A stretch of DNA of 64,000 bases from Micromonospora marina (GTDB taxonomy: Bacteria; Actinomycetota; Actinomycetes; Mycobacteriales; Micromonosporaceae), in contig NZ_FMCV01000007.1 of assembly GCF_900091565.1 (NCBI RefSeq), forward strand, positions 124,001 through 188,000, given 5' to 3'. Each line of letters opens with the position of its first letter. The stretch's first letter is position 1. This document shows, piece by piece, positions 1 through 8,692 of the stretch. The notes below the pieces were generated by a model. That model searched no databases. It was given only the letters and a program-made list of their open reading frames with translations, and was not told the origin of the DNA. Position numbers and translations under genes: made by a program.

Positions 1-30
1 GCCGAGGCCGCGGGCTGATTCCGCCACTGC

Positions 31-684
31 TCAGGCGGGGTGCGGCTGGCGCAGGTGCGTGGTGAACCACGCACCCGTCTGGTCGGCCACCTGCTCCAGC
101 GTGCCGGGCTCCTCGAACAGGTGCGTGGCGCCGGGCACGATCCGCAGCTCGGCCACCTCGCCCAGCGCGTCCCGGGCCTGCTCGTTGAGCACGATCACCT
201 GCTCGTCGAGGCCGCCGACGAGCAGCAGCGTCGGTGCGCGTACCGCGGTCAGTGAGCTGCCGGCCAGGTCGGGTCGGCCGCCCCGGGAGACCACCGCGCC
301 CACCCGGTCCGGCCGGGTCGCGGCGGCGACCAGGGCGGCGGCCGCGCCGGTGCTGGCCCCGAACAGCCCGATCGGGAGTCGCCCGAGTTCCGGGTCGGCG
401 CCCGTCCAGTCGACGATCCCGGCCAGGCGCTCGGCCAGCATGCCGATGTCGAAGCGCAGGTCGGCGGTGACCTCGTCCCGGGCCTCCTCGTCGGCGGTCA
501 GGAGGTCGACGAGCATCGTGCCGAGCCCGCGCTCGTTGAGCGCGCGCCCGACGGCCGTGTTGCGCGGGCTGTGCCGTGAGCTGCCGCTCCCGTGCGCGAA
601 CAGCACGACCCCCCGCGCCCCGGCAGGCACCACCACGTCCCCCACGAGTCCGCCGTCCACCACAGGTACCGAAACCTCACGCAT
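31..684 (-). CDS. alpha/beta hydrolase, dienelactone-hydrolase-like
   Basis: A 217-residue serine hydrolase of the alpha/beta fold, probably cytoplasmic because no signal peptide is visible. The catalytic triad can be read directly: nucleophile Ser111 in GASTG, acid Asp160 in GGLDEQ, and His188 in GATHLF. An HGSGSS oxyanion-type turn sits near residue 31. The sequence resembles the DeoR-linked or dienelactone-hydrolase-like group that actinobacteria often carry next to phosphoribosyltransferase genes; the substrate is unknown. The ATG at 684 was chosen because the protein pattern starts there and the frame upstream is proline/arginine-rich non-coding sequence. It is transcribed away from the thioredoxin gene. 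Confidence 0.85.
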   Translation of the reverse strand: MREVSVPVVDGGLVGDVVVPAGARGVVLFAHGSGSSRHSPRNTAVGRALNERGLGTMLVDLLTADEEARDEVTADLRFDIGMLAERLAGIVDWTGADPELGRLPIGLFGASTGAAAALVAAATRPDRVGAVVSRGGRPDLAGSSLTAVRAPTLLLVGGLDEQVIVLNEQARDALGEVAELRIVPGATHLFEEPGTLEQVADQTGAWFTTHLRQPHPA

Positions 685-733
685 CACCCCACCGTCCCTC
701 CCGCTCTCCCCCACCGCATACCCCCCACCCCGA

Positions 734-790
734 CGATCATGAGGTTGGCGGCAGATTCGGAGATCGACAACGCCGTCAACTTCATGATCG
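734..790. repeat. imperfect 19-bp inverted repeat
   Basis: Two 19-bp arms (734-752 and 772-790) are reverse complements except at two positions. They begin with CGATCATGA and end with TCATGATCG, and a 19-nt spacer separates them. The structure lies between the divergent hydrolase and thioredoxin genes. It could be an operator, a hairpin or a remnant of a mobile repeat; the sequence alone does not decide. Confidence 0.6.
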
Positions 791-829
791 ACGGAGACGG
801 CAGGGGAAACGGACGCGTGCGGGGTTGCG

Positions 830-940
830 TTGACGTTCGACCGGCTCGGCGACGTCCGCCGCCGGCTGCACGACCAGCTCGCCCACGCGATCGCCCAACG
901 GGAGGAAACATGCCTCAGGACACGGGGACCGGCCGGTTGA
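830..940 (+). CDS. possible small ORF ahead of thioredoxin
   Basis: A 36-codon frame with a TTG start overlaps the 5' end of the thioredoxin gene by 31 nt. From 830 to about 910 nearly every codon ends in G or C, and the translation (LTFDRLGDVRRRLHDQLAHA) looks amphipathic and helical, which is why it is listed. The frame is open only after a TGA just upstream, and there is no clear ribosome binding site. It may be a small coupled leader peptide or the tail of a decayed gene. I do not recognise a family. Confidence 0.25.
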   Translation: MTFDRLGDVRRRLHDQLAHAIAQREETCLRTRGPAG

Positions 941-1257
941 ACCCGGTCACCGACGACACCTTCGCGGCCACCGTGCTGGCCGCCGACCGCCCGGTGGTGG
1001 TGGACTTCTGGGCCGAATGGTGCCCGCCGTGCCGGGTGGTGTCGAAGCACCTGGCCGAGCTGGCCGAGGAGTTCGGCGACGCGCTGCGCTTCGTCACCGT
1101 CAACACCGACGAGAACCCGGCCACCGCCCGCGCCCACCGGATCATGTCCGCGCCGACCATGCTGGTGTTCCGGCGCGGCGAGGTGGTCGGCTCGATCGTC
1201 GGCTCCCGCCCGAAGGACCACCTGCGGCGCAGCTTCGCCCGGCACGTGGACGGTTGA
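910..1257 (+). CDS. thioredoxin-family protein with CPPC active site
   Basis: A 115-residue thioredoxin-fold oxidoreductase. The active site reads W-C38-P-P-C41 rather than the usual WCGPC, and the cis-proline loop SAPTML is present. VVVDFWAEW is the classic central strand. The length is that of a single-domain thioredoxin, and no signal peptide or membrane segment is visible, so it is cytoplasmic. A CPPC motif normally shifts redox potential relative to CGPC, so the partner set may differ from housekeeping thioredoxin. A GGGAGG ribosome binding site lies just before the ATG at 910. Confidence 0.9.
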   Translation: MPQDTGTGRLNPVTDDTFAATVLAADRPVVVDFWAEWCPPCRVVSKHLAELAEEFGDALRFVTVNTDENPATARAHRIMSAPTMLVFRRGEVVGSIVGSRPKDHLRRSFARHVDG

Positions 1258-1338
1258 GCCCTCGCCTGGACGGTTGAGCCGCCGCCGGGCGGGAACGCGC
1301 GAGGTGACCACGGACCCCGACCGATCGCGAGGATCGTG

Positions 1339-1518
1339 ATGGCGAGACAGGACAGGTCCCGGGAACAGGAAATCACCGACCAGGAACGCCGCGAGCAGGA
1401 GCTGAAGGACTCCCCGGACTGGGCCGACCGCGCCTCGACGGCGCGTACCGCCGACGATCCGCGGGCCACGGCGCCGCGCGACGCCGGCGGGCGTCCGTCA
1501 AACGGCCGCCAGTTCTGA
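1339..1518 (+). CDS. small acidic/basic hydrophilic protein
   Basis: A 59-residue, highly charged, low-complexity protein (RSREQEITDQERREQELKD near the N-terminus) without membrane segments or cysteines. It is probably disordered or a single helix. GAGGA precedes the ATG at 1339 by 5 nt, which favours this start over the GTG three bases upstream. Similar short charged proteins are common in actinobacteria with no assigned role. A convergent terminator follows. Confidence 0.6.
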   Translation: MARQDRSREQEITDQERREQELKDSPDWADRASTARTADDPRATAPRDAGGRPSNGRQF

Positions 1519-1530
1519 GGTACGCGTACC

Positions 1531-1562
1531 GAGCGGTCCCGCCCCTCGTGGCGGGGCCGCTC
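1531..1562. terminator. bidirectional hairpin terminator
   Basis: A 13-bp stem (1531-1543 paired with 1550-1562, one G-U pair) with a 6-nt loop lies between two converging genes. Its right end overlaps the first bases of the GH65 stop codon. GC-rich stems without a U-tract are the usual terminator form in this group. Confidence 0.7.
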
Positions 1563-3933
1563 AGTCCATGCGGTCCGGCAGGTGCATCAGCGGCGCACGG
1601 CCCTGGGGCTGTTCCGGCTGTGTCCCGCTCGGATGGGCCGGTGGCACCGCCACTGTGACCGGCTGCCCGGAGGTGACGCGCAGCGGCTCATCGTGGTGCC
1701 GCAGCTCCACGGCCGTGTCCGGGCCGCCGTTGCGCAGCGAGTACGTCGTCTGGTGCGGCCGCACGTCGACCCGCAGCCGCATCCCGCGCCACTGGAGCGA
1801 GAACTCCAGGCGGCTGAGGCGGCTGGGGAGCCGGGGCGCGAAGGACAGCGTCCCGTCGTGGTCGCGCAGCCCGCCGAACCCGGCGACCAGCGCGATCCAG
1901 GCGCCGGCCAGGGATGCCATGTGCACGCCGTCGCGGGTGTTCTCGTTGAGGTCGTGCAGGTCCATCAGCGCGGCCTCGCGCAGGTAGCGGTGGGCCAGTT
2001 CGAGGTACCCCACCTCGGCCGCCAGCACCGCCTGGGTGCAGGCGCTCAGCGACGAGTCGCGTACGGTGCGCCGCTCGTAGTAGACGAAGTTACGCAGCTT
2101 CTCGGCGGCGCTGAACGCGTCGCCCCGCCAGTGCATGGCCAGCACCAGGTCGGCCTGCTTGACGACCTGCTTGCGGTAGAGGTCGAAGTACGGGTAGTGC
2201 AGCAGCAGCGGGTACTTCTCCGGCGGCGTGTGCTCGAAGTCCCACTCCTGGAAGCGGGTGAACCCCTCCACCTGCTCGTGCACCTCGGTCTCCGCGTCGT
2301 ACGGGATGTGCATGTCGTTAGCGGCGTCCCGCCAGGCGGCGGCCTCCTCCTCGGTGACGCCGAGGTCGAGCGCCTGGTCCCGGTAGCGCATCGCGCAGTC
2401 GGCGGCGGTACGCAGGTTCCGCTGCGCCATCAGGTTGGTGTAGACGTTGTCGTTCTTCACCGCCGTGTACTCGTCCGGGCCGGTGACGCCGTCGATGTGG
2501 AACCGGCCGGCGCGGTCGTGGTGGCCGAGCGAGCGCCACAGCCGGGCGGTCTCGACCAGCAGTTCCAGCCCGGTCTCCCGTTCCAGCGTCTCGTCGCCGG
2601 TGACCAGGACGTAGCGGCGCAGCGCGTCGGCGACGTCGGCGGCGATGTGGAACGCGGCGGTGCCGGCCGGCCAGTACGCCGACGACTCCGGCCCCTCGAT
2701 CGTGCGCCACGGGAAGGCGGCCCCTTCGAGGTTCAGCGTGCGGGCGCGTTCCTGGGCCTGGGGCAGCGTGGAGTAGCGCCACTGCAACGCGTCCCGCACC
2801 GCGCCCGGCTGCGTGTACGTCAGCACCGGCAGCACGAACATCTCGGTGTCCCAGAACGCGTGGCCGTCGTACCCGGGGCCGGTGAGGCCCTTGGCCGAGA
2901 TCGGCCGCCGTTCCGCGCGGGCACCGGCCTGGAGGACGTGGAAGAGGCCGAACCGGACGGCCTGCTGCACCTCGGGGTCGCCCTCGACGCGCACGTCGGC
3001 GGCGTCCCAGAACGCGTCCAGGTATTCGCGCTGGGCCCGGCGCAGGCCGTCCCAGCCGTCGAGCCGGGCCGCCGCCAGCGCCGCGCCGACCTGGTCGCGC
3101 AGCGCCGGCAGGGACCGGCGGCTGGACCAGCCGTACGTGAGGTACTTGACCACGCGGAGCGTCTGGCCGGGCTTGAGCACGCAGCCGACGGTGGTACGGA
3201 CCCAGTCCTCGTACCCCTCGCTCTCGATCGTGGTGCGTTCCGGGCCGTCGATGTCGTGGCCCATCGCGGCGGCGACCCGCAGGCCGCTGACCTTGGTGCG
3301 GTGGATGAGCTGGCCGCCGTCGTCGGTGGTCAGCTCCTCCTCGGACTGCAACGGCGACTCCAGGACGGCGGCCACCCGGGGGTCGCGGCTCTGCGGCGGC
3401 AGCGACTCGTTGGCGACCAGCTCGGACTGGACGATCAGTCGCAGCGGCCCGTCGACCGGCTCCACCTCGTAGTGGATGGCCGCCACGGAACGTTGGGTGA
3501 ACGACACCAGCCGGGTGGTGCGGACCTTGACCTCGCGGCCGGCCGGGGAGCGCCAGTGCAGGTCCCGGTGGAGCGTGCCGGCGCGCATGTCGAGGACGCG
3601 CTCGTGGGCCAGCAGTTCGCCGTAGCGCACGTCGAGCGGCTCGTCGTCGACGAGGAGCCGGATCAGCTTGCCGTTCGTGACGTTGACGATGGTCTGCCCG
3701 GATTCGGGGAAACCGAAGCCCGCCTCCGCGTACGGCAGGGGCCGCAGCTCGTAGAACGAGTTCAGGTAGGTGCCGGGAAGCCCGTGCGGCTCGCCCTCGT
3801 CGAGGTTGCCGCGCAACCCGATGTGGCCGTTGGACAGCGCGAACACCGACTCGGACTGGGCCAGCACGTCCATGTCGAGCTGCATCTCCCGGACGTGCCA
3901 GGGCTCGACCGGATACGCCCGTTCCCGGATCAC
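1561..3933 (-). CDS. glycoside hydrolase family 65 disaccharide phosphorylase
   Basis: A 790-residue GH65 enzyme. Families of this type split alpha-linked glucose disaccharides (maltose, trehalose, kojibiose) with inorganic phosphate, releasing beta-glucose-1-phosphate. Seen here are the N-terminal beta-sandwich, the WDTEM motif around residue 362, the catalytic acid in VTGPDEYT around residue 485, and the phosphate-site KQADLV stretch. The GTG start at 3933 overlaps the stop of the upstream beta-phosphoglucomutase gene by 4 nt (GTGA), so translation is coupled. The pair would funnel a disaccharide to glucose-6-phosphate. Which disaccharide is used cannot be read from the sequence. Confidence 0.92.
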   Translation of the reverse strand: MIRERAYPVEPWHVREMQLDMDVLAQSESVFALSNGHIGLRGNLDEGEPHGLPGTYLNSFYELRPLPYAEAGFGFPESGQTIVNVTNGKLIRLLVDDEPLDVRYGELLAHERVLDMRAGTLHRDLHWRSPAGREVKVRTTRLVSFTQRSVAAIHYEVEPVDGPLRLIVQSELVANESLPPQSRDPRVAAVLESPLQSEEELTTDDGGQLIHRTKVSGLRVAAAMGHDIDGPERTTIESEGYEDWVRTTVGCVLKPGQTLRVVKYLTYGWSSRRSLPALRDQVGAALAAARLDGWDGLRRAQREYLDAFWDAADVRVEGDPEVQQAVRFGLFHVLQAGARAERRPISAKGLTGPGYDGHAFWDTEMFVLPVLTYTQPGAVRDALQWRYSTLPQAQERARTLNLEGAAFPWRTIEGPESSAYWPAGTAAFHIAADVADALRRYVLVTGDETLERETGLELLVETARLWRSLGHHDRAGRFHIDGVTGPDEYTAVKNDNVYTNLMAQRNLRTAADCAMRYRDQALDLGVTEEEAAAWRDAANDMHIPYDAETEVHEQVEGFTRFQEWDFEHTPPEKYPLLLHYPYFDLYRKQVVKQADLVLAMHWRGDAFSAAEKLRNFVYYERRTVRDSSLSACTQAVLAAEVGYLELAHRYLREAALMDLHDLNENTRDGVHMASLAGAWIALVAGFGGLRDHDGTLSFAPRLPSRLSRLEFSLQWRGMRLRVDVRPHQTTYSLRNGGPDTAVELRHHDEPLRVTSGQPVTVAVPPAHPSGTQPEQPQGRAPLMHLPDRMD

Positions 3934-4682
3934 GCGGCCGGCTCCGATGCGAGCAGGTCGGCGAGGTCGGTGACCACGACGTCGGCGCCGTGCGCGAGCA
4001 GCTCGTCGGCCTGGCCGACCCGGTCGACGCCGACCACGTACCCGAATCCGCCGGCCCGGCCGGCGGCCACTCCGGCGAGGGCGTCCTCGAAGACGGCGGC
4101 CCGCGCCGGTTCGACGCCGAGCAGCCGCGCGCCTTCCAGGAACGTGTCCGGGTACGGTTTGCCGCGCAGCCCGCTCGCGCGGGCGACCACGCCGTCCACC
4201 CGCGCCTCCAGCCAGCGCTCCAGCCCGGCGGCGTGCACCACGGCGGCGCAGTTGGCGCTGGCCGAGACGACCGCGCGGCGCAGCCCGGCCGTGGTGGCCG
4301 CCTCCAGGTAGCGCACCGAACCCTCGTACACATCGACGCCGTGCTGCTCGATCTGCTGGAGCAGGACGACGTTCTTGCGGTTGCCGAGGCCGTTGACGGT
4401 GTCCGCCCCGGGCGGGTCGTCCGGCGAACCCTCGGGCAGGATGATGCCGCGCGAGGCCAGGAATGTACGCACCCCGTCGGCCCGCGGTCTGCCGTCCACG
4501 TACCGGTTGTAGTCCGGTCCGCTGTCGAACGGGCGGAACGGCTCGCCGGTTTCCACCGACCGGCGCCGCAGGTACGCGTCGAACGTCGCCGCCCAGGCGG
4601 CGTTGTGCACCTTGGCGGTCTGCGTCAGCACACCGTCCAGATCGAAGAGACAAGCGCTCACGTGCGCGGGGAGGCCCAGCAT
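3930..4682 (-). CDS. pgmB: beta-phosphoglucomutase (HAD superfamily)
   Basis: A 250-residue HAD-family phosphomutase with cap domain. It converts beta-glucose-1-phosphate to glucose-6-phosphate. HAD motif I is FDLDGVL (Asp14 nucleophile, Asp16 acid/base), motif II is VSAS, the lysine lies in GKPYPDTF and motif IV is FEDA. It is the first gene of a two-gene unit with the GH65 phosphorylase, which supplies its substrate, and this context supports the beta-G1P specificity. An internal segment, 4160-4572 (about residues 38-174), is duplicated almost perfectly 3.4 kb downstream at 7529-7941. Confidence 0.9.
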   Translation of the reverse strand: MLGLPAHVSACLFDLDGVLTQTAKVHNAAWAATFDAYLRRRSVETGEPFRPFDSGPDYNRYVDGRPRADGVRTFLASRGIILPEGSPDDPPGADTVNGLGNRKNVVLLQQIEQHGVDVYEGSVRYLEAATTAGLRRAVVSASANCAAVVHAAGLERWLEARVDGVVARASGLRGKPYPDTFLEGARLLGVEPARAAVFEDALAGVAAGRAGGFGYVVGVDRVGQADELLAHGADVVVTDLADLLASEPAA

Positions 4683-4729
4683 CGCTTGAATCTATCCAGC
4701 CCTCGCGCCGGGCAAACCCCGTTCGGGGC

Positions 4730-5197
4730 TCAGCGGTTCGGGCGGAGCGTCCAGATCACGGTGAGCGCCGAGGTGACGGTGCCGTCCTCGGTGCCGATCT
4801 CCACCTCGACGGGGAACTCGGGCCGCGTTCCCGCGTCCAGCTCGGCCAGCACGTCGGCGGGCGGACGACTGAGCCGGGCGGTCGCCAGCACCGGCCCCAC
4901 CGCCACCTTGCGGTAGCGGATGGTCGCGGTCACGGCCAGGGGTACGGCCCGGTCGAGCACGTGCCCGAACGCGGCCAGGACAACCGCGCCCGAGGCGGTC
5001 TCCCCCAGCGTGAACATGGCCCCGGCGTGCGGGCCGCCCACGTGGTTGTGGTGCGCCGGGTCGTCGGGGAGCCGGACCACGGCCCGGACCCCGCCCTCGG
5101 CCTCGGGCGCCACCTCGACGAACTCGATTCCGAGCGTGCGGGCGAACGGCACGGCGGCGAGGAAACCGGCCGCCACCTGGCGAGAGTCGATGCTCAT
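4730..5197 (-). CDS. PaaI/DUF4442-type hotdog thioesterase
   Basis: A 155-residue hotdog-fold protein. The HNHVGGPHAGAMFTLGE stretch (about residues 49-65) is the conserved helix and turn of the PaaI and DUF4442 groups, which hydrolyse acyl-CoA thioesters. The ATG at 5197 begins a convincing N-terminus (MSIDSRQ); another ATG at 5233 is in frame but has no better binding site. The coding bases 5106-5157, near the 5' end, are copied exactly at 7940-7991. Substrate is unknown. Confidence 0.75.
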   Translation of the reverse strand: MSIDSRQVAAGFLAAVPFARTLGIEFVEVAPEAEGGVRAVVRLPDDPAHHNHVGGPHAGAMFTLGETASGAVVLAAFGHVLDRAVPLAVTATIRYRKVAVGPVLATARLSRPPADVLAELDAGTRPEFPVEVEIGTEDGTVTSALTVIWTLRPNR

Positions 5198-5349
5198 GCC
5201 CCAGACGCTACTCGCCAGTAACTTCCCCGGCAAGGCGGTACCGCTTGGTCATCGCCGGGCGCCGACCGCCCAGAACACCAGCAAACTGCCATAATGCCCG
5301 GACTGAACGGCCCACCGCCCTCCGGAGTCCTGATCTTGAGAATCTCGCG

Positions 5350-5982
5350 ATGACCCCGGCTGTCGACGTCCGGCGGGTGACTGTCACGTACGGCTCGACC
5401 CTGGTCCTGGACGGCATCGACCTCCGGGTGCCCGAGGGCGCCGCCGTCGCGCTCGTCGGCGAGAACGGGGCCGGAAAGTCCACCCTGCTGCGCTGCATCA
5501 CCGGCCTCCAGGAGCCGTCGGCAGGCGGCATCTCCGTCTTCGCGGCGGCGCCCGGGCGCGGTGCGGACTTCTGGCGGCAGGTCGCCACGACTGTGGAGTC
5601 GCCGAGCTGGTACCAGGGTCTGACCGTGCGCGAGCACCTCGAACTGGTCCGGGTGGTCAACGGCGGCGACCCGGACGACGGGCACATCGACGAACTCTGC
5701 GCCGCCCTCGGCCTCGCGGGGCTCTCCGACAGCCTGCCCATCACGCTCTCCTCCGGGCAGCGCCAGCGCTTCCTGCTCGCCGCGACCCTGGGGCGGCCCA
5801 GCCGGCTGCTCGTCCTCGACGAGCCCGAGCAGCGCCTCGACACCGGGATCAAGCGCGCGATCGCAGCGCACCTGCGCTCGTACGTGGAGAGCGGGGGCAC
5901 GCTCGTCATGGCCAGCCACGACGACGGGTTCCGGTGTGGTGTCGGAGCGGACGAAGTCGTGCTCACCCGCCCGGAGAGCTGA
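5350..5982 (+). CDS. ABC transporter ATP-binding protein
   Basis: A 210-residue ATPase subunit. The Walker A motif is GENGAGKST (residues 37-45), the signature is LSSGQRQR and Walker B is LLVLDEP. The D-loop region reads EPEQRLD instead of the usual EPTNGLD. The single nucleotide-binding domain pairs with the membrane protein that starts 1 nt after its stop codon, so this is an ABC-2-type exporter operon. The cargo is unknown. A CATAAT hexamer at 5290 is a possible -10. The start ATG at 5350 was taken because the core fold begins at once. Confidence 0.88.
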   Translation: MTPAVDVRRVTVTYGSTLVLDGIDLRVPEGAAVALVGENGAGKSTLLRCITGLQEPSAGGISVFAAAPGRGADFWRQVATTVESPSWYQGLTVREHLELVRVVNGGDPDDGHIDELCAALGLAGLSDSLPITLSSGQRQRFLLAATLGRPSRLLVLDEPEQRLDTGIKRAIAAHLRSYVESGGTLVMASHDDGFRCGVGADEVVLTRPES

Positions 5983-5983
5983 G

Positions 5984-7519
5984 GTGACGCCGATCGAGGC
6001 TCCGGTCCGGCCGGGCTCCCCCGCCGCCGTCGACGCCCGCCGCTGGATCCGCCGCCGCCGCATCGCCGCCGAGGGCCGCGCCGACATCGGCACCGTCTAC
6101 GCCGCGACCCTCGCCGTCCTGATGGCCGCCGGGCTGCTCGGGCAACCGCTTGTCCGTGTCGTCTGGCCGCCGGACCCGCCCGGCGGCGACGCGGCGGTGA
6201 CCCCGTTCGTCGGTGCCGCCGCCGTTCTCGCCGCCTTCTTCGTCGTCCTGCGTCAGCTCGGCCCGCTGTCGGTCAGCCGTAGCGACGCCACCTGGCTGCT
6301 GCCGGCCCCGCTGCCCCGGCGCTCCCTGCTGGCGCCGGCGCTCACACTGACCACCGTCGCCGCGCTCGTCGTCGGCGCCGTCACCGGGATCGCCGTGGCC
6401 GGCCATGTCGCCGCTCGCCCGGCCGGGCCCTTGACGGTGGCGGCCAGCGGCATCACCGGAGCGGCGGTCGCGGTCTTCGCGGCGCTGCTCGCGCTCACCT
6501 GCCAGCGGCGGCCCTCCGCCGCCCGGGTCGCCGACGGCATCGGCATCGCGACCGGCGCGGGCTGCCTCGTCCTGGCCGCCGCGCTGCGCGTCGCCGGCGA
6601 CCCTCGTGTCCCCTCCTCGCTCGTACCACCGGTGGCGGTGTTCGTCACCGGCGCCGCCGCCCTGGCGGCCGGGCTGATCGCGGTCGCACTGACCTGGCGG
6701 GCGCTGGAGGACTGGCCGACCGCCCCGGTCGCCGAGGCCGCGATGAACGCGGGCGCCTACGCCGACGTCGTCTACGCGGTCGAACCGTCCTACCTGACCG
6801 AGATGAGCGCCCGCCGCTTCTGGCGCAGCCGCACCCGGGTACTGACGACGCGCCTGCTGTCGGCCCGCCGGGTGCCGCCGTTCATGGCCCAGGATCTGAT
6901 CATCCTTCGCCGTAAGACCGCCCGGCTCTGGTGGCCGGTGGGCACGGCCGCCGTCCCGGTCTACCTCGCCGACGGCCCCACGTGGCTCCTCCTCGGCGTG
7001 GTTCTGATCGGCGCCCTGGCCGCCGCCGGTCTCACCGCGGAGTCCACCCACAGCGACGCCTCGAACCCGGCGATGCTGCGTCTGCTCGGCGCCACAGGGC
7101 GTCAGGTGACCGCTCAGCGGCTCGCGGTCCCCGCCGCCGTCGCCGGCGGGTGGCTCGCCGTCACCCTGGCCGTGCTTCAGGTCGCCGGCGCGCTCACCGG
7201 ACCGTGGTGGGCGCTCGGCCTGCTGGCCGGCCCGGCCGTCGCGGTGGGTGCCTTCCAGCGGGCGAAGGCGAGCGCCGCCTCGATCGGCACCATCCTGATC
7301 GACACGCCGCTCGGGGCGTTCCCGGCCGGCATGCTGCTGTGGCTCCTCAACGGCATCGATGTGCTCGCCGTCCTGACGCTGCCGGTCTCGGTCGGCCTGG
7401 TGACGGTGCAGGCGCACGAGGCGCTCGGCTGGCACTGGCTGCTCGCGCAGGCGGGCAGTTCCGCCGTGGGGTGCGCCCTGCTGGTCCGGCGGTCCGGAAC
7501 CACTGCCGGTTCACTCTGA
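5984..7519 (+). CDS. ABC transporter permease, DUF6297-like membrane protein
   Basis: A 511-residue polytopic membrane protein with about 10-12 hydrophobic segments in two halves separated by a cytoplasmic region (roughly residues 230-310). Its GTG start lies 1 nt past the ATPase stop, so the two are co-translated. The architecture fits large actinobacterial ABC-2 permeases of the DUF6297 type; that family name is from memory. Cargo is unknown. Only 9 nt after its stop codon begins a duplicate of upstream genes, which marks an insertion or rearrangement boundary. Confidence 0.75.
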   Translation: MTPIEAPVRPGSPAAVDARRWIRRRRIAAEGRADIGTVYAATLAVLMAAGLLGQPLVRVVWPPDPPGGDAAVTPFVGAAAVLAAFFVVLRQLGPLSVSRSDATWLLPAPLPRRSLLAPALTLTTVAALVVGAVTGIAVAGHVAARPAGPLTVAASGITGAAVAVFAALLALTCQRRPSAARVADGIGIATGAGCLVLAAALRVAGDPRVPSSLVPPVAVFVTGAAALAAGLIAVALTWRALEDWPTAPVAEAAMNAGAYADVVYAVEPSYLTEMSARRFWRSRTRVLTTRLLSARRVPPFMAQDLIILRRKTARLWWPVGTAAVPVYLADGPTWLLLGVVLIGALAAAGLTAESTHSDASNPAMLRLLGATGRQVTAQRLAVPAAVAGGWLAVTLAVLQVAGALTGPWWALGLLAGPAVAVGAFQRAKASAASIGTILIDTPLGAFPAGMLLWLLNGIDVLAVLTLPVSVGLVTVQAHEALGWHWLLAQAGSSAVGCALLVRRSGTTAGSL

Positions 7520-7528
7520 TCGCCTGCC

Positions 7529-7991
7529 TGCCGCGCAGCCCGCTCGCGCGGGCGACCACGCCGTCCACCCGCGCCTCCAGCCAGCGCTCCAGCCCGGCGG
7601 CGTGCACCACGGCGGCGCAGTTGGCGCTGGCCGAGACGACCGCGCGGCGCAGCCCGGCCGTGGTGGCCGCCTCCAGGTAGCGCACCGAACCCTCGTACAC
7701 ATCGACGCCGTGCTGCTCGATCTGCTGGAGCAGGACGACGTTCTTGCGGTTGCCGAGGCCGTTGACGGTGTCCGCCCCGGGCGGGTCGTCCGGCGATCCC
7801 TCGGGCAGGATGATGCCGCGCGAGGCCAGGAATGTACGCACCCCGTCGGCACGCGGTCTGCCGTCCACGTACCGGTTGTAGTCCGGTCCGCTGTCGAACG
7901 GGCGGAACGGCTCGCCGGTTTCCACCGACCGGCGCCGCAGGCGCCACCTCGACGAACTCGATTCCGAGCGTGCGGGCGAACGGCACGGCGG
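7529..7991 (-). pseudogene. mosaic duplicate of beta-phosphoglucomutase and thioesterase fragments
   Basis: Bases 7529-7941 match 4160-4572 with two differences (7797 and 7851) over 413 bp. Bases 7940-7991 match 5106-5157 exactly (52 bp). The two blocks share only GG at their join, so 533 bp present in the original (4573-5105) are missing. Both blocks keep the original order and strand. Codons of the mutase fragment (residues about 38-174) stay open but have neither the nucleophile aspartate nor a start, and the thioesterase part is 17 codons, so no functional product is expected. The near-identity implies a recent event. Confidence 0.93.
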
Positions 7992-8106
7992 ATCGGGCAG
8001 CGGTTGCACCGCGCCGTGCGGACGTGGCCGGCCGGGTGATCGGCAGCCACGCCCGCACGTTCAACACGATCGGGAGCGCCCCCGCGAGGAGGCACGAGGG
8101 TGAGTG
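7992..8106. other. short non-coding stretch after the mosaic duplicate
   Basis: 115 bp between the duplicated fragments and the end of the next gene. No gene, hairpin or repeat stands out. It probably carries the far side of the rearrangement breakpoint. Confidence 0.4.
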
Positions 8107-8682
8107 TCAGCTCGATTCACTCCGGAACGACGTCGAGCGGGCCAACTCGGCCAGGTCGGCGAAGAACTCGGACGCGGGCATGGCCTTGCCCTCCTTGCCG
8201 ATCGAGGAAGGTGCCAACGGCACCAGCAGGTCCTCCTTCGCGGAGTGCAACCACAGCGCCATCTGGTAGACGGCCGGGATGCGAAGCAGCCGCAACTCGA
8301 ACCCGGCGGCCTCCAGCTTGGGCAGCTTGCGGACGACCTTCAACGCCTTGTCGGTGGCGTCGACGAACGGCCCCTCGGTGAACTGGGAGACCTCCTGGCT
8401 GCCGTCCGGCCCGGCCGTCGTCTCCGCGCTGGCGACCGGTTGCCCAGCCTGCTCGACGAGGTAACGCCAGCCCGCCGGCTGCGCCCGGTCGATGCCCCCA
8501 CCGGCCAGGACGTCGTCGAGCCCGAGGGTGAAGACCTGGTGCGGGGTGGAAACGTCGAGCGAATCCTTGTTGGTCCCGCGCAGCCCCTTGCCCGCGAATC
8601 GGCCCTCGTTGGCGAACCGGTGGAGCTTCGACTTGACCTTGTCACTCATGCCGCGTGGCGGCTCGGGAAGGTTGATCTGCAT
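8107..8682 (-). CDS. unknown protein downstream of the C70 protease
   Basis: A 191-residue soluble protein that I do not recognise. It has no signal peptide, membrane segment or cysteine. The N-terminal third is basic and mixed (KVKSKLHRFANEGRF), the middle contains a predicted strand/turn region with two WxxL-like hydrophobic patches, and the C-terminus is acidic and helical (SEFFADLAELAR). It starts 10 nt after the protease gene, and its ribosome binding site (GAGGAG) overlaps the protease stop codon, so the two are one operon. It may be a partner, substrate or inhibitor of the protease; this is inference from position only. An alternative start is the Met at residue 12. Confidence 0.7.
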   Translation of the reverse strand: MQINLPEPPRGMSDKVKSKLHRFANEGRFAGKGLRGTNKDSLDVSTPHQVFTLGLDDVLAGGGIDRAQPAGWRYLVEQAGQPVASAETTAGPDGSQEVSQFTEGPFVDATDKALKVVRKLPKLEAAGFELRLLRIPAVYQMALWLHSAKEDLLVPLAPSSIGKEGKAMPASEFFADLAELARSTSFRSESS

Positions 8683-8692
8683 CCTGAACTCC

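Noticed and set aside
1582..4311. Long rightward open frame opposite the GH65 and mutase genes
   Set aside because: It is antisense to well-supported enzymes and its Val/Arg/Gln-rich translation has no domain; long empty frames are expected at this GC content.
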